Source: Filimonas lacunae
Lineage (GTDB): Bacteria; Bacteroidota; Bacteroidia; Chitinophagales; Chitinophagaceae
Length of the DNA stretch: 64,000 nt
Reading direction: 5' to 3'
NCBI RefSeq assembly: GCF_002355595.1
Contig: NZ_AP017422.1
Span: 3,844,001-3,908,000 of the forward strand
Made by a program: the position numbers and the translations under genes
Shown: positions 55,219-64,000 of the stretch, piece by piece
How the letters are laid out: every line of letters starts with the position of its first letter
Numbering within the stretch: the stretch's first letter is position 1
The notes under the pieces: generated by a model
Told to the model about the DNA's origin: nothing
Seen by the model: only the letters and a program-made list of their open reading frames with translations
The model's database searches: none

Positions 55219-56745
55219 TTATTGTTTAGGATAACCTGTATTCTGTTCCAGCTTGGGGTTGGCAGTGATTTGTTCCGATGGTATCGGGTAAATGCCCCGG
55301 TATGTCTCGGTTTGTCCTGTTTTAAACGCCCAGGTACTGGTAAAATAACTTCCAAAACGTATCATATCTCTTCTGCGATGGCCTTCCCATATAAACTCTC
55401 TCGCCCTTTCTTCTTCCAGGTTCTTCAATGTAAGTGAACCCAGCTGGCTGGCATTGCTTCTGCCTCTTACCTGGTTTACCAGGTCTAACGCCACACCTGA
55501 CGATGAACTTATCCGGAAAAGCGCTTCCGCCTTGGTAAGCAATATATCGGAATATCTTAATAAAACAAGATCATTATCGCCATTATATCCACTCCACGTA
55601 GTACCGATCGGCGTATATTTTAATACTTTGTAACCTTCATTGTCTTCAGCACTTACCAGGTCTTTTACAGGCACCAGCACCAGTTGCTGACCATTCGATT
55701 GTAACAGCGGCGTACCATCCAGGTAAGTTTGCGGACCATATTCAATCAAGCCTTTTCTTTTATCGACATTTTCATACCTGTCCAGCGCTTCCTGGTAGGT
55801 ACTATAACCATCGGCCGGGGTAAACGGCAGGTTATACTTTAGCTTATCCAACGCATGTTGGGTATACAGGATAAACTGATTGCCGCCTGCATTTTTAGCC
55901 GGATCAACAGAAAAAGAAGAGATCACTTCTTTAAATGTTTTCTTATTGGTAGAAGAGAAATTATCACCCACATTGGCTTCCAGGGAATAAGCACCGGTTT
56001 TAATAACACTGTCACACATAGCAGCTGCTTTTTCCCATTGCGGCGTGCCGGTATATACTTCTGCATTCAGATACATGGTAGCCAGTGCCGCGAAAATAGC
56101 TTCCCGGGTAAAGCGGGGATAATAAGCCGTTCTGTTTACATTATTCACCGAAGGCAGATCGGCTAACGCTGCTGTCATTTCCGTTTCTACAAACTTGAAA
56201 ACATCCGCACGCCTGGTGGTGGTAGGCAGGTTATTAGGATCGATGCGTGCTACTGTTACCAACGGCACATTACCCCAGAAGTCCATTGCATAGAAATAAC
56301 CGTAGGCACGTAAAGCCCTGGTTTCGGCAATTACCGCTTTCAGGTTGGCAGCATTGGGCGAAGCGTTCAAGCTTTCCAGCACCGCATTAGCCGTACCTAT
56401 TTCCTGGAAGATATTAGTCCACGCACGGCCCGAAGTGGCATTGGCCGGTGTTACCTTATGCTGTATAATCTCAATATTCGAAGCATCGTACCAGCCACCA
56501 CTGGCCCTGCCCGGTACAATAAATTCGTCTGTTCCAAATTCGGCTATCCTCCAGGGATCGCCAATATGCACGGTATACGATAACAACTGGTACACGCCCA
56601 CCACAGAAGATAACGCTTCGGCTTCTGTGCTGTAATATGTTTCGGGCGATAAGCTTCCATAGCGTTCTTCTTCCAGCTTGGTACATCCACTGAATGCGGC
56701 TACTGCCAGCAACAGGATGGATATTTTTTGTATCATCATTTTCAT
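55219..56745 (-). CDS. susD: SusD/RagB-family outer-membrane glycan-binding lipoprotein
   Basis: A 508-residue lipoprotein: signal with lipobox AFSGC (Cys about residue 21), then CTKLEEERYGSLSPETYYSTEAEA, the usual SusD start. The helical TPR-like repeats (RALRAYGYFYAMDFWGNVPLVT, AAMCDSVIKTGAYSLEAN) and the C-terminal pattern (LTKAEALFR, LEEERAREFIWEGHRRRDMIRFG, YPIPSEQITANPKLEQNTGYP) are diagnostic. It binds oligosaccharide at the cell surface and lids the SusC channel encoded 31 bp upstream. The pectinesterase gene follows after 3 bp, so pectin fragments are the likely ligand. The symbol is a family name. Confidence 0.92.
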   Translation of the reverse strand: MKMMIQKISILLLAVAAFSGCTKLEEERYGSLSPETYYSTEAEALSSVVGVYQLLSYTVHIGDPWRIAEFGTDEFIVPGRASGGWYDASNIEIIQHKVTPANATSGRAWTNIFQEIGTANAVLESLNASPNAANLKAVIAETRALRAYGYFYAMDFWGNVPLVTVARIDPNNLPTTTRRADVFKFVETEMTAALADLPSVNNVNRTAYYPRFTREAIFAALATMYLNAEVYTGTPQWEKAAAMCDSVIKTGAYSLEANVGDNFSSTNKKTFKEVISSFSVDPAKNAGGNQFILYTQHALDKLKYNLPFTPADGYSTYQEALDRYENVDKRKGLIEYGPQTYLDGTPLLQSNGQQLVLVPVKDLVSAEDNEGYKVLKYTPIGTTWSGYNGDNDLVLLRYSDILLTKAEALFRISSSSGVALDLVNQVRGRSNASQLGSLTLKNLEEERAREFIWEGHRRRDMIRFGSYFTSTWAFKTGQTETYRGIYPIPSEQITANPKLEQNTGYPKQ

Positions 56746-56776
56746 AACGAGTCCATGTTTTTGTGTTCAATAACAG

Positions 56777-59700
56777 TTAAAAAATAACATTCACGCCAGC
56801 GCTGATAGTTCTGGATTTAGGATAAGCCAGATAATCAACACCGAGCGGCGCCACACCGGTTCCTGATATTTCGGAGTTCACTTCCGGATCCAATCCGCTG
56901 TAGCCTGTTATTACAAAAAGGTTTTGCGCCGAGATGTACACCCTGGCGTTGGATAAGAATGTATTTTTTACATTGATGTTATAAGACAGGCTTACGTTAT
57001 CTAACCGCAGGAAAGAACCATTTTCAATCCAACGGGAAGAATATTGTTTAGGCTGATCACGCCCTACCCCGCTGGCTACGGCAATTTCCATTACGTTGCG
57101 GCCAGGCAGGTTGCTGAGATAGCCCAGGTTGTTGGCTGTAAGGTTATAAATATCGTTGCCCACAGAGCCTCTGGCGTTAAGGGTTAAAGTCCATCTTTTA
57201 TAGTTGAAGGTGTTGCTGAAACCAAAGGTAAAATCAGGCTGCGCGCAGCCTATTACTGTATCTCCCGCAATGAATTGCTCTACACCATCTTTTATACCTG
57301 CAAAACGACGGCCATAAAAAGTACCTAAAGGCTGTCCGGGTGTAATCAACTGTGCATATACACCAGAGGTTAAGCCTTGTCCCTGCAAAGGCGCTATTTT
57401 AATGTTATCACCTTTAAACTGGTCATTACTCAGGCTTAACACTTTATTCCTGTTACGGCTAAAGTTAAGACTGCTTTCCCAGCTGAAATGATTCTTCTCT
57501 ATAACAGTAGCGCCTAATTCCAGTTCAATGCCCTTGTTTTGTACACTACCCACGTTAGCCAATTGTGTGCTTACCGCAGTAGGCGAAGGCACCGGCAAAC
57601 GAAGCAACAGATCGGTTGTTTTTTTCACATAATAATCAATACTACCATGTATCCTACCCTGCAGAAAAGCAAAATCCACCCCTCCGTCAAACTGTGCCGT
57701 TTGCTCCCAACGCAGGTTAGGGTTGGCATATTGCTGTGGCAACACAGTGGTGATTCTGCTCCCCCCTACTATATAACCGGTGGTAGTTGCACCCAGTGTG
57801 GTAATGGAGTTAAGGTTACCAATTTCCTGGTTACCGGTAATACCATAACTGGCACGTACTTTTAAATCAGACACAGGTGTAACGTTAAAGAACTTCTCAC
57901 GCGAAATACGCCAGGCCACAGAACCACTGGGGAAATAGCCCCACTTGTTACCCGAACCAAAACGGCTGGAGCCATCTTTACGGATGGTACCCGTTACTAA
58001 AAAACGATCGTCGAAATTATAATTCACCCTGCTGTAAAAGGAGATCAGGGTATTGCTTTGCTTAAAAGTAGATACACTGCTAATAGTGCTGGCAGCCTGT
58101 AAGCTGTACCATTTAAACTCATCACTCAGGAAGCCATTGGCTGTGTTACGCAATCCTTCTTCTACAAAGTACTGGTATGAATAACCACCAATAGCATCCA
58201 CTGCATGTTTACCAAAACGTTGGTTAAAGCGGAACACCATTTCCAGCAGCTTGCTATAATCCTGCAGTTTTTGCACACTGGCATAACCACCCAGCCCTTC
58301 TCCTAACGGATTGTTTTTGCTGATATAGGTGTTACGGTTAACCGTTTGGTTGGTATACCCCAGGTTTACATTCACACTAAGGGGTTTGACAATTTTATAT
58401 GTAGTAGACAGGTTACCCAGGAAACGGTTATTGGTAAGCTGATCGGCTAAATCGGTAGAAAAAGATACCGGGTTCACCCGATAGGGCGGCACATGATTAT
58501 AGCTGTCATTAGCCGCATACACAGGAAAGGTAGGGTTAAAAACATATGCTTCGTAGTTCATGCTGGTACCCGCTTCACTACCTACTGTGTTTGATACAGG
58601 CGCAGAATTAGAAAAGGTTTGCCCGTAGTTAACCCGCAGGTCAAAAGTGAGCTTATCATCCAGCGCCGAATGGTTTACATTGATACGTGCGTTGGTTCTG
58701 TTGAGTTTAGAACCAATCATCACGCCTTCCTGACTGCCATAGCCTAATGAAGCACGATAGGTGGTTTTATCACTGCCACCAAAGAAACTGAGAAAGTAAT
58801 CCTGGTTATTGGCCGGACGGTAAATTTCATCCTGCCAGTTGGTATTGGCACCTTTATCATCAAACGACAAACCTAGTTTGTTGTTAATAGCGCGGTATTC
58901 ATCGCCGGTGAGCATCTTCAGTTTTTTAGATACATTCGATACCCCACCAGATACATTCAAAGCCACCCTGCCTTTTCCGGCAGTACCTTTTTTAGTAGTG
59001 ATCACTATTACCCCATTGGCTGCACGGGAACCATAGATAGCAGTAGAAGACGCATCTTTCAGCACAGTTACTGATTCTATATCATTCGGGTTTAAAGTCA
59101 TCAGCGGGTTAGTAGGCTCCTGGTCGAAGAAGTCGGTGCTGTTGCCACGAATATTGGCCTGACTTACGCCGGCAGAGGTAGAAATAGGCACCCCATCTAT
59201 CACATATAACGGATCGTTAGACCCCGTAAGGGAAGTTCCGCCACGCACCCTTACCGTGCTGGAACCACCAGGTTTACCACTATTTTGAGAAATGTTTACA
59301 CCGGCCAGTTTGCCCTGTATACTTTGCTGTGGGCTTAACATTTGCCCCTGGTTAAAATCTTTGCTGCTCACTGCAGATACAGCGCCGGTTAGATCTTTCT
59401 GGCGTTGTGTGCCATAGCCCACTACCACTATGTTTTCCAGCTTTTTGTTTTCCTGTACCAGCAACACAGAAAACTCGCGTGTTTTGCCCACGCCAATGGA
59501 TTGTGAAGCGTACCCTACATAAGTAAAATCCAGTACGGCTTTTTCGTCCGGTACGGTTAACTGAAAAGCACCATCGTTATCAGTGGTAGTTCCGGAGTTT
59601 TTGCCACGCACCTGCACACTTACGCCAGGCATGGGTTCTCCTTTCTCGTTCAACACCCGGCCTTTAATAGCAATGGGCGGCGGCAGGGCCGCTTCTTCTT

Positions 59701-60079
59701 TCAGCACCAGCGGCTCTTTCAGTTTTATAATTACTGTTTTTTCTACAATAGAATAAGTGAGCGGCTGATCTTTTAAACAAAGGTTTAATACCTGTTCCAA
59801 CGTGGCATCCTTTACCGAAATGCTCACCTGCCGTGCCTTTTCCAGCACGGTGTTGGTATAAATAAACTGGTAACCACTTTGCGAACGGATGCTGGCAAAC
59901 ACCTTTTGCACCGGGGCTCGTTCGAAAGAAACCGAAATAAGCTGCGAATAGCCTTTTGCCTCAGCAGTCAGACATCCGGCCAGAATTAAGAAAAGCGACA
60001 GTTTCGTCATCATCAACAGTTTAATAAACCCGCTCCGCCGCAAGGGCAGAATAGATTTCATAAAAGCAAGCCGTTTCAT
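56777..60079 (-). CDS. susC: SusC/RagA-family TonB-dependent transporter with STN signalling domain
   Basis: An 1100-residue outer-membrane protein. After the signal (LSLFLILAGCLTAEAKG) there is a Secretin/TonB N-terminal domain (~48-115; VQKVFASIRSQSGYQFIYTNTVLE), which contacts an anti-sigma factor, then a CarboxypepD_reg domain (~133-215; IKGRVLNEKGEPMPGVSVQVRGKNSGTTT). The plug has GYGTQRQKDLTGAVS and the barrel the SusC signature, RVRGGTSLTGSNDPLYVIDGVP and LNPNDIESVTVLKDASSTAIYGSRAANGVIVITTKKG. It ends in a Phe-terminated strand. It imports oligosaccharide captured by SusD. The STN domain and adjacent FecR and sigma genes mark it as a transducing transporter. The symbol is a family name. 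Confidence 0.93.
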   Translation of the reverse strand: MKRLAFMKSILPLRRSGFIKLLMMTKLSLFLILAGCLTAEAKGYSQLISVSFERAPVQKVFASIRSQSGYQFIYTNTVLEKARQVSISVKDATLEQVLNLCLKDQPLTYSIVEKTVIIKLKEPLVLKEEAALPPPIAIKGRVLNEKGEPMPGVSVQVRGKNSGTTTDNDGAFQLTVPDEKAVLDFTYVGYASQSIGVGKTREFSVLLVQENKKLENIVVVGYGTQRQKDLTGAVSAVSSKDFNQGQMLSPQQSIQGKLAGVNISQNSGKPGGSSTVRVRGGTSLTGSNDPLYVIDGVPISTSAGVSQANIRGNSTDFFDQEPTNPLMTLNPNDIESVTVLKDASSTAIYGSRAANGVIVITTKKGTAGKGRVALNVSGGVSNVSKKLKMLTGDEYRAINNKLGLSFDDKGANTNWQDEIYRPANNQDYFLSFFGGSDKTTYRASLGYGSQEGVMIGSKLNRTNARINVNHSALDDKLTFDLRVNYGQTFSNSAPVSNTVGSEAGTSMNYEAYVFNPTFPVYAANDSYNHVPPYRVNPVSFSTDLADQLTNNRFLGNLSTTYKIVKPLSVNVNLGYTNQTVNRNTYISKNNPLGEGLGGYASVQKLQDYSKLLEMVFRFNQRFGKHAVDAIGGYSYQYFVEEGLRNTANGFLSDEFKWYSLQAASTISSVSTFKQSNTLISFYSRVNYNFDDRFLVTGTIRKDGSSRFGSGNKWGYFPSGSVAWRISREKFFNVTPVSDLKVRASYGITGNQEIGNLNSITTLGATTTGYIVGGSRITTVLPQQYANPNLRWEQTAQFDGGVDFAFLQGRIHGSIDYYVKKTTDLLLRLPVPSPTAVSTQLANVGSVQNKGIELELGATVIEKNHFSWESSLNFSRNRNKVLSLSNDQFKGDNIKIAPLQGQGLTSGVYAQLITPGQPLGTFYGRRFAGIKDGVEQFIAGDTVIGCAQPDFTFGFSNTFNYKRWTLTLNARGSVGNDIYNLTANNLGYLSNLPGRNVMEIAVASGVGRDQPKQYSSRWIENGSFLRLDNVSLSYNINVKNTFLSNARVYISAQNLFVITGYSGLDPEVNSEISGTGVAPLGVDYLAYPKSRTISAGVNVIF

Positions 60080-60156
60080 ACTTTTGCAATGTTTGGGTTA
60101 AGAAAGAATAAATAGTCACACCAGATTACTACCTTGATTTGCCCGGACTATTACAG

Positions 60157-60186
60157 CGGAAGTGGTACCAGCACTTCCGTTTTTTA
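60157..60186. other. Hairpin between the anti-sigma and SusC genes
   Basis: An 8-bp stem, CGGAAGTG at 60157-60164 and CACTTCCG at 60172-60179, with a 7-nt loop. The T-run lies on the plus strand side (60180-60186), so it terminates poorly in the direction of the operon (minus). It may be an mRNA-processing or stability element that separates expression of fecR from susC, or an antisense terminator. Confidence 0.45.
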
Positions 60187-60215
60187 TTTCCGTGCAACCA
60201 GGGTAATTCCTTTTA

Positions 60216-61406
60216 TTATTTATTTACAATAATTGTTTTACCTTCTATAGTAAAATGTACTTCTCCGGTTAGTTCCAGCATCTTCAACACCGTACTCAAA
60301 TTCACTGCCCTTGATATATCGCCGTTGAACATCACTGTGCTGTTGTAGTTACCTAACACCACCTCTACATCGTACCATCGCGATAGTTGACGCATGAGTG
60401 TATGTATATCTGTATTATTAAAAGAAAAGAAATTGTTTTTCCAGGCGGTTATCTCGCTGGTGTTCACACCACTTTGCACTACTATTTCCCCTTTATCGCT
60501 CACCTTAGCCTGCTGTCCCGGAGCCAACAGTTGCTGGCTGCTGCCTTTTTTAACACGCACCGCTCCTTCCAGCAAAGTAGTGTTAATCGCTGCTTCATCG
60601 CTATAGGCATTGATGTTGAATTGTGTGCCAAGCACCTCTACACTGGTACCATTGGCCTTTACACGAAAAGGTTTTTGTTTGTTTTTCGCCACATCAAAGT
60701 AAGCTTCGCCGGTAATCTCCACTTCCCGCACCGAATCGGCAAACGCTACCGGGTAGCGGATAGAGGAAGCTGCGTTTAACCATACCCGTGTACCATCTTC
60801 CAACACCAGTTGAAACTGTTTACCACGTGCGGTACCAACGGTATTGAAACCTGCCGGTAGCAAGGTTTTACCATCGGCAGATACATAACTTATTTTCCCA
60901 TCTTTTTTAACGATATTGATATTTCCCTGCCTGCTTAAACTGCCATCTTTGATGCTATCTAATATAATAGTTGAACCATCCGCCAGCGTAAGCACTGCGC
61001 CATCTGTACCGGGCGCAACATCCTGTGTGTTAGTGATACCCGGCTTTAACGCCAGCGTGGAACGATGTGAAAGCAAATTACGATAAGCATACAATAAGCT
61101 GCCTGCCAGCAACACCATCACTGCCGCAGCTGCCCACGTAATACGCCTGTTGCGGCCTGACGATGCCGGCATAGATATTACTTTTGTGTGGTGGGCTAAT
61201 ACAAACAACCGTATCCGTTCAGATGCAGCTTCATCCAATGTTTCCTTACCCGGCAAACGACTCCAGGCTTCTGCCATGTATTCCTTCACCCATTCCTCCT
61301 GCCCTGCATCTGCTAGCAGTTGCATCAGTTCCGTATCTTCTTCGGGGGTACATGTACCGGTAACATACCTGTTGAGCAGGTAGCGCAATCGTTTATTTTC
61401 TTCCAT
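60216..61406 (-). CDS. FecR-family anti-sigma factor
   Basis: A 396-residue protein. A cytoplasmic N-terminal part (1-90; LLNRYVTGTCTPEEDTELMQLL) binds the sigma factor, one transmembrane helix follows (~92-112; ITWAAAAVMVLLAGSLLYAY), then the periplasmic FecR domain (~190-290; WLNAASSIRYPVAFADSVREVEITGEAYFDVAKNKQKPFRVKANGTSVEVLGTQFNI) and a C-terminal DUF4974-like part ending in a TonB-STN-binding fold (VHFTIEGKTIIV). It holds the sigma factor until the STN domain of the SusC transporter signals occupancy. The gene lies 80 bp after the sigma gene and 136 bp before susC. Confidence 0.92.
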   Translation of the reverse strand: MEENKRLRYLLNRYVTGTCTPEEDTELMQLLADAGQEEWVKEYMAEAWSRLPGKETLDEAASERIRLFVLAHHTKVISMPASSGRNRRITWAAAAVMVLLAGSLLYAYRNLLSHRSTLALKPGITNTQDVAPGTDGAVLTLADGSTIILDSIKDGSLSRQGNINIVKKDGKISYVSADGKTLLPAGFNTVGTARGKQFQLVLEDGTRVWLNAASSIRYPVAFADSVREVEITGEAYFDVAKNKQKPFRVKANGTSVEVLGTQFNINAYSDEAAINTTLLEGAVRVKKGSSQQLLAPGQQAKVSDKGEIVVQSGVNTSEITAWKNNFFSFNNTDIHTLMRQLSRWYDVEVVLGNYNSTVMFNGDISRAVNLSTVLKMLELTGEVHFTIEGKTIIVNK

Positions 61407-61486
61407 ACAGCTTTGCCAGGGTATTAAGGATTTACGGCATAAATCCCCGCCCTATACCATAAGGACAACCGGGCTGGAAAACAGGG

Positions 61487-62071
61487 CTAGAAGAGTAAGA
61501 AAAAAAACAGGAGAACAGATACCGGATGGGTATCAAAAAACAAGCGAATTTTACGTAATGCACTGACCATGTGCGCTTTAACGGTATTGGGAGATAATTG
61601 CAACTGCCGGGAAATTTCTTCATTTTTCAACCCCATTTCGCGGTTTAAACGAAAAATAGTGCGTTGCTGCGGAGTTAATTGCTGCATAGCCAGTTGCAGG
61701 GTGTGCAGCTGATCTTTGTATCCGATATACTGGTTCACCGGCTCATCCGCAACAACATGTGTGGTAGCTACCGCCGCCTTCATTTTGCGCTCTCCGGCTA
61801 TCTTTTTCAATTGATTAAAGCAGATGTTACGGGTAATTACACTTAACCAGGCATCTATATTATCTACATCCACCAATACCTCACGATTAAGCCACACCTT
61901 TAAAAATACATCCTGGGTAACTTCCTCGGCAATAGTAACAGAACGGGAAAAATGATAGGCGTAAGAATAAATCTTGTGCTTATAATGCTCAAATAAAGCT
62001 GTGAAGGCTTCTGCATCACCCCGTGCCACATCAGCACGAAGCCGCTCATATAAAAAGCAATCAGTTTGCAT
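61487..62071 (-). CDS. ECF sigma-70 factor (FecI/SusR-like)
   Basis: A 194-residue sigma factor. ATG 62071 (MQTDCFLYERL) gives the normal start; the frame runs upstream but the extra 20 residues are not sigma-like. Region 2 is ~14-80 (GDAEAFTALFEHYKHKIYSYAYHFSRSVTIAEEVTQDVFLKVW), region 4 ~118-172 (LTPQQRTIFRLNREMGLKNEEISRQLQLSPNTVKAHMVSALRKIR) with the HTH. A hydrophobic tail (HPVSVLLFFFLLF) ends it, common in this Bacteroidota group. It directs transcription of the downstream operon when released by FecR. Confidence 0.9.
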   Translation of the reverse strand: MQTDCFLYERLRADVARGDAEAFTALFEHYKHKIYSYAYHFSRSVTIAEEVTQDVFLKVWLNREVLVDVDNIDAWLSVITRNICFNQLKKIAGERKMKAAVATTHVVADEPVNQYIGYKDQLHTLQLAMQQLTPQQRTIFRLNREMGLKNEEISRQLQLSPNTVKAHMVSALRKIRLFFDTHPVSVLLFFFLLF

Positions 62072-62202
62072 ATACCAAGGCAATCGTTGTTCAATCGGCC
62101 CTAAAAGTACAATAAACCACGATTCGGGCAAATGTTAGCACAAAAAAAAGCTGCCCCCTTTCAGCAATCCTCGCTGCTCCCCCCTGGTAACGCAAATCTT
62201 TT

Positions 62203-62243
62203 GGTTACCTACTGAACAAATCTGTTCATTTTGTTCAGTAACC
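62203..62243. promoter_or_regulatory. Imperfect dyad with TGAACA/TGTTCA boxes in a divergent promoter region
   Basis: The arms are ACTGAACAAA (62211-62220) and TTTGTTCAGT (62230-62239), extended by GGTT (62203-62206) and AACC (62240-62243) with a 4-nt bulge. The loop holds a third TGTTCA. It lies in the 367-bp region between the sigma gene (minus) and the PLD-like gene (plus) and could be an operator for either. No gene is seen in this gap. Confidence 0.5.
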
Positions 62244-62437
62244 ATGCGTTCTTTCATACACAATTCACATATATAATAGAATATGTAATATTATTCACAC
62301 GCACCTATAACTAATTATACATATGCTCAAAAGAAAAGAAACAATCTGAAAAATAGGTTGTATTTTATGCGTGCTGTATGGATAGTGTGCTGCTTGTCTT
62401 CACTCCTTCTTCTATTAAACAAACAATACCCCAACTT

Positions 62438-64000
62438 ATGACAAAAACAAAAACTTCACTTACCGTAAACATTTTACGGGGCGACGCCAAGGTATTAATT
62501 GCCTGTAACCTGGACAAGAAAGACATTACCAACCTGGCAGGTTTTACCATTCAATGCCAGCCCGAGGGTATGACAGCTTATTACTTGTTTAACAAACTAC
62601 AGTTTCCCGATGTAAACGGTCATGCCCGTGTAGCCAAAGAACCCGCACAATCCAGTGTAAACGCTCCCATCCAAAAGTTTCGCTGGCTGCATGTTCCAGG
62701 GGGCGTGCACCAGTTGAACGGAGTGATATATGGCAAATACACTTATACCGTTACTCCACGTTACTTTGATAAAGGCAAACTACTGCCTATTGATAAGCAG
62801 TTAAGCGTAACAGTAAAAACTGTGGTTGCACCCTTTGAAAAAAATAATATTCAATTAGGCTTTACCAGGGGCTTCGTGCAATCGCAGGCGTTTGTAAACC
62901 ATTTTGGCTTACAGGCATTATTTAAACCCAAAGACAACCCGCTGTTGTTTGACACCACCCAACAGGCAGGCATTAACAATGAAGGACAACCATATAGCTT
63001 CCTGGATGAATATAACTGGAGCGGCTTTACTGCACGGCAAAAGATATTTGGCGTATTAGAAGAAGTGCTGAAGAATAAAAACTTGCAGCTGGATGTGTTC
63101 GCTTACGATTTAAACGAAACCGATATTCTCAAACATTTTATAACGCTGGCAGGCCAGGGCCGCATTAGGATTATACTGGACGACGCTCCTTTACATCACG
63201 ATACTAAAGATCCCAAGCCAGAAGATGAATTTGAAAAAGCTTTTCGTAAAGCTGACAAAAAGCAATTAGAAGGTGGCAAGAAAGTATCATCTATTATCCG
63301 GGGCAATTTCAGCCGCTTTCAGCATAATAAGGTGATGCTTGTATCCAAAGGCAAACAACGCACACCAGTAAAAGTGGTAAGCGGGTCTACCAATTTTTCC
63401 ACTACCGGCATGTATGTAAACTCCAATCACATCATTGTATTCAACGATGCTAATATTACTGCCCTCTATCAGCAATTGTTTAACGAAGCCTGGAACACAC
63501 AAACCAAAACCGCAGAATTTTTAAAGTCGGTACTACCCACCCAGGAGTTTGTTTTTAAAGGTAAAGCACAGCCATATACCGCTATTACCTTTGCACCGCA
63601 CACTTCGGAACAGGCGCTTACTAATTTGAATAAGATAGTGGATCGCATGAATGCTGAAACCAACAGCATATTGTTTGCGGTAATGGGTACCGATCCTAAG
63701 ACCACCGGGCCCGTAGCACCTGCCCTGATTGAATTAAATAAAAGAACGAATATATTTTCCTGTGGCATTACCGACTCCGATAATGGTCTTACTTTTTATA
63801 AACCTTCTGCGACTACCGGCATCCGCGTTACAGGTAAACCTGGTAAAACCTTACTCCCGCCACCTTTTAACCAGGAAAAGAGCGTAGGCATCGGGCACCA
63901 GGTACATCATAAATTCATTGTTTGTGGATTTAACACACCCAATGCTGTTGTGTGGCTGGGATCAAGTAACCTGGCGCTGGGTGGCGAAATGGCAAATGGC
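62438..64000 (+). CDS. Phospholipase-D-like (HKD) protein, 3' end beyond the window
   Basis: A frame from ATG 62438 is open through the window end: 521 codons, no stop, so the C-terminus is missing. It has no signal peptide. Two PLD-type half motifs are visible: HNKVM with downstream GSTNFS (H296), and HHKFI with downstream GSSNL (H490). In both, the Asp of HxKxxxxD is replaced (Ser, Gly). Between and before them are PLD-fold stretches such as LQLDVFAYDLNETDI and RIRIILDDAP. The N-terminal ~150 residues (MTKTKTSLTVNILRGDAKVLIACNLD ...) are a separate beta-rich domain. The protein may be a phosphodiesterase or nuclease. It is divergent from the sigma gene, with no sign that it shares the polysaccharide operon. 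Confidence 0.75.
   Translation, partial: MTKTKTSLTVNILRGDAKVLIACNLDKKDITNLAGFTIQCQPEGMTAYYLFNKLQFPDVNGHARVAKEPAQSSVNAPIQKFRWLHVPGGVHQLNGVIYGKYTYTVTPRYFDKGKLLPIDKQLSVTVKTVVAPFEKNNIQLGFTRGFVQSQAFVNHFGLQALFKPKDNPLLFDTTQQAGINNEGQPYSFLDEYNWSGFTARQKIFGVLEEVLKNKNLQLDVFAYDLNETDILKHFITLAGQGRIRIILDDAPLHHDTKDPKPEDEFEKAFRKADKKQLEGGKKVSSIIRGNFSRFQHNKVMLVSKGKQRTPVKVVSGSTNFSTTGMYVNSNHIIVFNDANITALYQQLFNEAWNTQTKTAEFLKSVLPTQEFVFKGKAQPYTAITFAPHTSEQALTNLNKIVDRMNAETNSILFAVMGTDPKTTGPVAPALIELNKRTNIFSCGITDSDNGLTFYKPSATTGIRVTGKPGKTLLPPPFNQEKSVGIGHQVHHKFIVCGFNTPNAVVWLGSSNLALGGEMANG

Noticed and set aside
1-64000. tRNA, rRNA, insertion sequences or prophage genes
   Set aside because: None was recognised by eye; short RNA genes cannot be excluded without a covariance search.

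Overview
The window looks like chromosomal DNA of a Bacteroidota species, most likely a soil-type member of the Chitinophagaceae. The evidence is two PorP/SprF-type IX secretion partners, three giant surface proteins ending in the gliding-motility (type B) sorting domain, a SusC/SusD pair under an ECF sigma/FecR switch, and moderate GC with Bacteroidota-style proteins throughout. The genus assignment is inference. I found no rRNA, tRNA, CRISPR array, prophage or insertion sequence.

Layout. 1-1170: AT-rich two-gene island, a GNAT acetyltransferase plus a HigA-like HTH protein, behind two adjacent 19-bp palindromes; this looks like a toxin-antitoxin module. 1182-10907: a thioesterase, a 2502-residue MBG-repeat adhesin encoded by ten 252-bp tandem repeats, its PorP partner, and a truncated ECF sigma remnant. 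11008-19751: a large hybrid histidine kinase, a siderophore-type TonB receptor, an unknown exported protein, and a lipoprotein plus GroES-like pair. 19769-30864: housekeeping and redox genes (two SDRs with an AraC regulator, NUDIX, exported alpha/beta hydrolase, HxlR/NmrA divergent pair, hydrolase, UvrD-like helicase operon, DNA-3-methyladenine glycosylase I). 30936-45538: a five-gene minus-strand operon, LuxR-type HTH, PorP, OmpA/PD40, and two giant IgGFc-type adhesins, whose terminator lies in the 3' end of tag. 45730-48826: a TPR/HTH membrane regulator and an AraC regulator. 49088-51451: a large protein with a central ADP-ribosyltransferase-like domain and a C-terminal Fic domain. 51448-62071: a carboxypeptidase-regulatory-like exported protein, then a pectin-type polysaccharide locus (ECF sigma, FecR, STN-SusC, SusD, esterase-pectin methylesterase fusion, esterase). 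62438-64000: a phospholipase-D-like protein cut by the window end.

How the genes fit together. Each large sorting-domain protein sits just downstream of, or in an operon with, a PorP/SprF homologue, the usual arrangement for type IX substrates handled by a dedicated outer-membrane partner. The pectin locus forms one signalling and uptake chain: substrate on the STN-bearing SusC is reported through FecR to the sigma factor, which would switch on the same genes.

The most unusual object is the ART-like plus Fic protein. It has two potential protein-modifying enzymes in one chain, a basic nuclear-localisation-like stretch near the N-terminus, no signal peptide or type IX tail, and no obvious ATG start or neighbouring immunity gene. 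Second is the GNAT/HTH pair with its double operator. All functions are read from sequence motifs; no database search was possible.
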